Source: Rhodococcus qingshengii JCM 15477 (lineage in GTDB: Bacteria > Actinomycetota > Actinomycetes > Mycobacteriales > Mycobacteriaceae). From it: a stretch of 64,000 nt of DNA. A program made the translations under genes and the position numbers. The stretch covers positions 3,677,501 through 3,741,500 of the forward strand of contig NZ_CP096563.1 of NCBI RefSeq assembly GCF_023221595.1, written 5' to 3'. The notes under the pieces were generated by a model. The model had not been told where the DNA came from. It saw only the letters and a program-made list of their open reading frames with translations, and made no database searches. How positions within the stretch are numbered: the first letter of the stretch is position 1; each line of letters starts with the position of its first letter. Positions 59,712 to 64,000 of this stretch are shown here, one piece after another.

Positions 59712-61637
59712 GTGTGTGGACTGCTCGGGCTACTGACATCTGGCGGAACCAGCGAGGACGCCGTCTCGCGGGTCGACCAGGCGATGCATTGCCTTCGTCA
59801 CCGCGGGCCGGACGAACACGGGACGTGGAACGACGATCACCTCGTCTTCGGGTTCAACCGCCTGGCGATCATCGACATCGCTCATTCCCACCAGCCGCTG
59901 CGTTGGGGCCCACCGGAGAACCCGGAGCGTTATGCGCTCACGTTCAACGGCGAGATCTACAACTACTTGGAGATCCGCGCCGAACTGGTCAAGGACCACG
60001 ACGCCAAGTTCTTCACCGAGGGCGACTCCGAGGCCATCGTCGCTGCATTCCACTACTGGGGTGAGGACGCGGTCCGGCGCCTGCGCGGAATGTTCGCGTT
60101 CGCGATCTGGGACACCGACACACGCGAGCTGTTCATCGCGCGCGATCCATTCGGGATCAAGCCGCTGTTCATCGCGACCGGCGCCGGCGGCACCGCGTTC
60201 GGCAGCGAGAAGAAGAGCCTGCTCGAACTCACCGATCTGATCGGCATCGGTACCGAGCTGGATCCGCGTGCCATCGAGCACTACACCGTTCTGCAGTACG
60301 TACCGGAGCCGGAAACACTGCACAAGCAGATCCGACGCCTGGAGTCGGGCAGCTTCGCTCGGGTGCGTCCGGGCGAGGAGCCCACGTTCACGCGGTATTT
60401 CACGCCGAAGTTCCCGGCCAAGCCTTTTGCACCTGGCACCGAGAAGGCGCGCTACCAGGAAATCGCCGAGGCACTCGAGGATTCGGTCGCCAAGCACATG
60501 CGCGCCGACGTCACCGTCGGTTCGTTCTTGTCCGGTGGTATCGACTCCACGGCGATCGCGGCGCTGGCGATGCGCCACAACCCCAACCTGATCACGTTCA
60601 CGACCGGTTTCGAACGTGAGGGCTATTCCGAGGTCGACGTCGCTGCAGAATCTGCCGCAGCGATCGGCGCGAAGCACGTCGTCAAGGTGGTCTCCCCCGC
60701 CGAGTTCGCCGCTGCCATTCCCGAGATCGTCTGGTACCTCGACGACCCGGTAGCCGATCCGGCATTGATTCCGCTGTGGTTCATCGCGAAGGAAGCGCGC
60801 AAGCACGTCAAGGTCGTGCTGTCCGGCGAGGGTGCTGACGAGCTGTTCGGCGGCTACACGATCTACCGTGAGCCGTTGTCGCTCAAGCCTTTCGAGTACC
60901 TCCCCAAGGGACTGCGTCGGGCTGCCGGCAAGTTGTCCGAACGCATCCCGGACGGCACTCGCGGCAAGAGTCTGCTCAACCGCGGTTCCTTGACGCTCGA
61001 GGAGCGCTACTACGGAAATGCTCGTAGCTTCAACGACGCTCAGCTCCGCGCCGTCCTGCGCGATTTCCGCCCCGAGTGGACTCACCAGGACGTCACTGCG
61101 CCGATCTACGCGCAGTCACGGGACTGGGATCCGGTTGCGCGGATGCAGCATCTCGACCTGTTCACCTGGCTGCGCGGCGACATCCTCGTCAAGGCAGACA
61201 AGATGACGATGGCCAACTCGCTGGAACTGCGTGTGCCGTTCCTCGATCCCGAGGTCTTCGACGTCGCGTCACGCGTACCGCTCGATCAGAAGATCACGAA
61301 GGACACAACCAAGTACGCACTGCGCCAGGCCCTGGAAGGCATTGTGCCGCACCATGTTCTGCACCGTGCGAAGCTCGGATTCCCGGTTCCCCTACGCCAC
61401 TGGCTGCGCGGCACCGAACTCTTCGACTGGGCACATCTGCAGATCGAGGAGTCGGGTACCGACCACATCTTCGACAAGCAGGCCGTCGTGAAGATGCTCA
61501 ACGATCACCGCGAGGGCGTGTCCGACCACAGCCGACGCCTGTGGACCGTCCTGACCTTCATGGTCTGGCACGGAATCTTCGTGGAGAAGCGCATCGTGCC
61601 GCAGATCCAGGAACCGGTGTACCCGGTCAATATCTAG
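59712..61637 (+). CDS. asnB: AsnB/LtsA-type glutamine amidotransferase (diaminopimelate amidation)
   Basis: 641 residues. The GTG start places the catalytic Cys at position 2 (MCGLLGLLTSGG), required for class II glutaminase. RHRGPDEHG and NGEIYNYLEIR complete that domain; the synthetase domain has the PPi loop SFLSGGIDSTAIAAL. In corynebacteria, mycobacteria and R. erythropolis this AsnB/LtsA amidates meso-DAP in peptidoglycan and its loss gives lysozyme sensitivity, so asparagine synthesis is the less likely role. GAGGAA precedes the start. Confidence 0.93.
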   Translation: MCGLLGLLTSGGTSEDAVSRVDQAMHCLRHRGPDEHGTWNDDHLVFGFNRLAIIDIAHSHQPLRWGPPENPERYALTFNGEIYNYLEIRAELVKDHDAKFFTEGDSEAIVAAFHYWGEDAVRRLRGMFAFAIWDTDTRELFIARDPFGIKPLFIATGAGGTAFGSEKKSLLELTDLIGIGTELDPRAIEHYTVLQYVPEPETLHKQIRRLESGSFARVRPGEEPTFTRYFTPKFPAKPFAPGTEKARYQEIAEALEDSVAKHMRADVTVGSFLSGGIDSTAIAALAMRHNPNLITFTTGFEREGYSEVDVAAESAAAIGAKHVVKVVSPAEFAAAIPEIVWYLDDPVADPALIPLWFIAKEARKHVKVVLSGEGADELFGGYTIYREPLSLKPFEYLPKGLRRAAGKLSERIPDGTRGKSLLNRGSLTLEERYYGNARSFNDAQLRAVLRDFRPEWTHQDVTAPIYAQSRDWDPVARMQHLDLFTWLRGDILVKADKMTMANSLELRVPFLDPEVFDVASRVPLDQKITKDTTKYALRQALEGIVPHHVLHRAKLGFPVPLRHWLRGTELFDWAHLQIEESGTDHIFDKQAVVKMLNDHREGVSDHSRRLWTVLTFMVWHGIFVEKRIVPQIQEPVYPVNI

Positions 61638-61645
61638 GCCTTCGG

Positions 61646-61693
61646 CCCCGTGAGCGGTTAGGGAGTCTCCGGACTCCTCAACCACTCACGGGG
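61646..61693. terminator. Bidirectional terminator between asnB and the PfkB kinase gene
   Basis: CCCCGTGAG (61646-61654) pairs with CTCACGGGG (61685-61693); inner GGTT/AACC and GGAGTC/GACTCC segments also pair. Confidence 0.8.
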
Positions 61694-61700
61694 CGGAGCC

Positions 61701-62735
<1,035 letters not shown>

Positions 62736-62806
62736 TTACCGCCCGTAGCGCCGTCATCGGCGCCAGAGCTGTCGGATCGGAACGGTCTACGTACGAGTCA
62801 CCACAA

Positions 62807-62847
62807 ACAACTGACGCGAAACCGAATGTCGGTTCCGCGTCAGTTGT
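62807..62847 (-). terminator. Terminator after the HesB/IscA gene
   Basis: ACAACTGACGCG pairs with CGCGTCAGTTGT, with inner AACCGA/TCGGTT, 28 bp past the stop. Confidence 0.85.
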
Positions 62848-62874
62848 TCGTGAATTGAGTTGTGATCGACAGAC

Positions 62875-63225
62875 TCAGTTGAACGAGTCACCGCAGGCGC
62901 AGGAGCCTGTTGCATTGGGGTTGTCGATCGAGAAGCCCTGCTGCTCGATGGTGTCGAGGAAGTCGATGGACGCACCTTCGACGTACGGCGCGCTCATCCG
63001 GTCGACAACCAGGTTGACGCCGTTGAAGTCGACAGTGAGGTCACCGTCGAGCGTGCGGTCGTCGAAGAACAGCTGGTACTTCAGTCCGGCACAGCCGCCG
63101 GGCTGCACTGCAATACGCAGCGCGAGGTCGTCGCGACCCTCCTGATCGAAGAGTGCCTTCGCCTTGGCGGACGCGGCCTCGGTCATCTTGACGCCGTGGG
63201 TGGCGGTCTCGTTCTGCACAGTCAT
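62875..63225 (-). CDS. HesB/IscA/ErpA-type iron-sulfur carrier
   Basis: 116 residues. A-type carrier with three conserved cysteines: QPGGCAGLKYQ and the C-terminal GSCACGDSF. It delivers Fe-S clusters to target proteins; Rieske and other respiratory proteins nearby are plausible clients, an inference from position. Matches Rv2204c. Confidence 0.93.
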   Translation of the reverse strand: MTVQNETATHGVKMTEAASAKAKALFDQEGRDDLALRIAVQPGGCAGLKYQLFFDDRTLDGDLTVDFNGVNLVVDRMSAPYVEGASIDFLDTIEQQGFSIDNPNATGSCACGDSFN

Positions 63226-63375
63226 GGGCTCTCCCTAATGTTCGTACCAACCCGTGAACGCTTCAACGGTACGCCGCTGCCGACTTATTCCCGCCAGTCC
63301 TTTACCGGGTGCGATTCGTCTTCATCCTATCCGGTCTTCCCGACACGGCAACGGCGCGTCGACGCTTGTGGATCC

Positions 63376-64000
63376 TCAACTCCGGACGCCGCGCCAGATG
63401 TTCCACTCGCGCGCCGTGTGTTCGGCGAGTCCCTCGAGACACGCCGACGCCTCCTCCATCGCACGTTCCACCGACCCGGCGAAATCCGTCACCGACTTCG
63501 CCGCGACTATCGAGGTCGACGCATAGTCCGCCTCGTCGAGCGTCACCTGGCCGGCAAAGACGAGCGTCGGAACGCCGTGCGCTGCCCCCGCCGAAGCGAG
63601 CGTTGTGACGAGTTTGCCGCGCAGAGATTGGTGGTCGAACTTGCCTTCGCCCGTGATCACCAGGTCAGCGGAAGCCAGTAGCGCGGCCTGTCCGGTGCGA
63701 TCCGCGACGACGTCGGCCCCGGATCGCCGCTGTGCACCGAGCGCAAAGAGCGCGGCACCGATACCACCCGCGGCGCCGGCACCCGGAAAACTCGACACTC
63801 GTTTTCCGGTGACGGACTCCAACTGTTCGGCCCATCTCGCGTTGCTCGCTTCGAGGACTGCGACGGCTTCGGCGTCGGCGCCCTTTTGCGGGCCGAACAC
63901 CGCTGCCGCACCGTGCTCGCCGAGAAGTACGTGTTCGACGTCGGTGGCGGCGACCAACTGAATGCCTGCCGTAGCCGCCGTTGCAGCCTGCAGGCCGCCC
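63376..64000 (-). CDS. Glycerate kinase (C-terminal part)
   Basis: Partial: the gene starts beyond the right edge, and about 207 codons are visible. EHGAAAVFGPQKGA, FPGAGAAGGIGAALFALGA, DLVITGEGKFDHQSLRGK and VPTLVFAGQVTLDEA are glycerate kinase (GlxK family) motifs. It phosphorylates D-glycerate. Corresponds to Rv2205c. The 150-bp gap to the HesB gene shows nothing recognisable. Confidence 0.9.
   Translation of the reverse strand, partial: GGLQAATAATAGIQLVAATDVEHVLLGEHGAAAVFGPQKGADAEAVAVLEASNARWAEQLESVTGKRVSSFPGAGAAGGIGAALFALGAQRRSGADVVADRTGQAALLASADLVITGEGKFDHQSLRGKLVTTLASAGAAHGVPTLVFAGQVTLDEADYASTSIVAAKSVTDFAGSVERAMEEASACLEGLAEHTAREWNIWRGVRS

Overview
The window is one block of an actinobacterial chromosome from the mycolic-acid-producing order Mycobacteriales, most likely Rhodococcus of the erythropolis/qingshengii group. 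The evidence is high GC with frequent GTG and TTG starts, a gene order matching the Mycobacterium tuberculosis block from wag31 (Rv2145c) to the glycerate kinase (Rv2205c) almost gene for gene, and carotenoid genes (crtO, crtI, crtB) of the kind known from Rhodococcus inserted into that block. Species assignment is inference; no search was run. No tRNA, rRNA, insertion sequence, CRISPR array or prophage was seen.

Region 1 (1-19.7 kb, minus strand) is the dcw cell-wall and division cluster, transcribed from mraZ towards wag31: mraZ, rsmH, an FtsL-like gene, ftsI, murE, murF, mraY, murD, ftsW, murG, murC, ftsQ, ftsZ, pgeF/yfiH, yggS-like, sepF, yggT-like and wag31. Most junctions are 4-bp ATGA/GTGA overlaps. 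Breaks lie before rsmH, murE, ftsZ, sepF and wag31. mraZ has three GTGGG repeats at exactly 10-bp spacing upstream, the classic MraZ operator architecture.

Region 2 (19.7-34.5 kb) mixes envelope and accessory genes: a DUF3040 membrane protein; an HEPN-like protein divergent from a GNAT acetyltransferase, with a perfect 16-bp actinobacterial LexA (SOS) box between them; crtO, lppM and a metF-like gene; prenyl synthase (idsA), crtI, mptA and crtB; then an Rv2175c-like regulator, kinase PknL (here with PASTA repeats) and a small C-X5-R phosphatase. Isoprenoid supply, carotenoid synthesis and lipoglycan mannosylation therefore share one neighbourhood.

Region 3 (34.5-52.4 kb) holds aroG, an exoribonuclease, a PlsC-type acyltransferase, a ROK kinase, an ArsA-like ATPase group, two SRPBCC proteins, fadD15, pimB', a putative membrane metallopeptidase and two NlpC/P60 hydrolases (one behind a c-di-AMP riboswitch), then an exonuclease/GIY-YIG fusion, a stand-alone Lrp-type sensor domain and trpD.

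Region 4 (52.4-64 kb) is respiration and surroundings: ctaE-qcrCAB (plus strand), ctaC-ctaF (minus strand), asnB/ltsA, a PfkB-family kinase, a HesB/IscA-type protein and a partial glycerate kinase. Six convergent gene pairs are each separated by a near-symmetrical hairpin. Six intergenic regions carry short tandem repeats (13-19 bp, 2-4 copies) directly upstream of wag31, ftsZ, murE, rsmH, pknL and trpD, a recurring pattern that the gene annotation does not explain.
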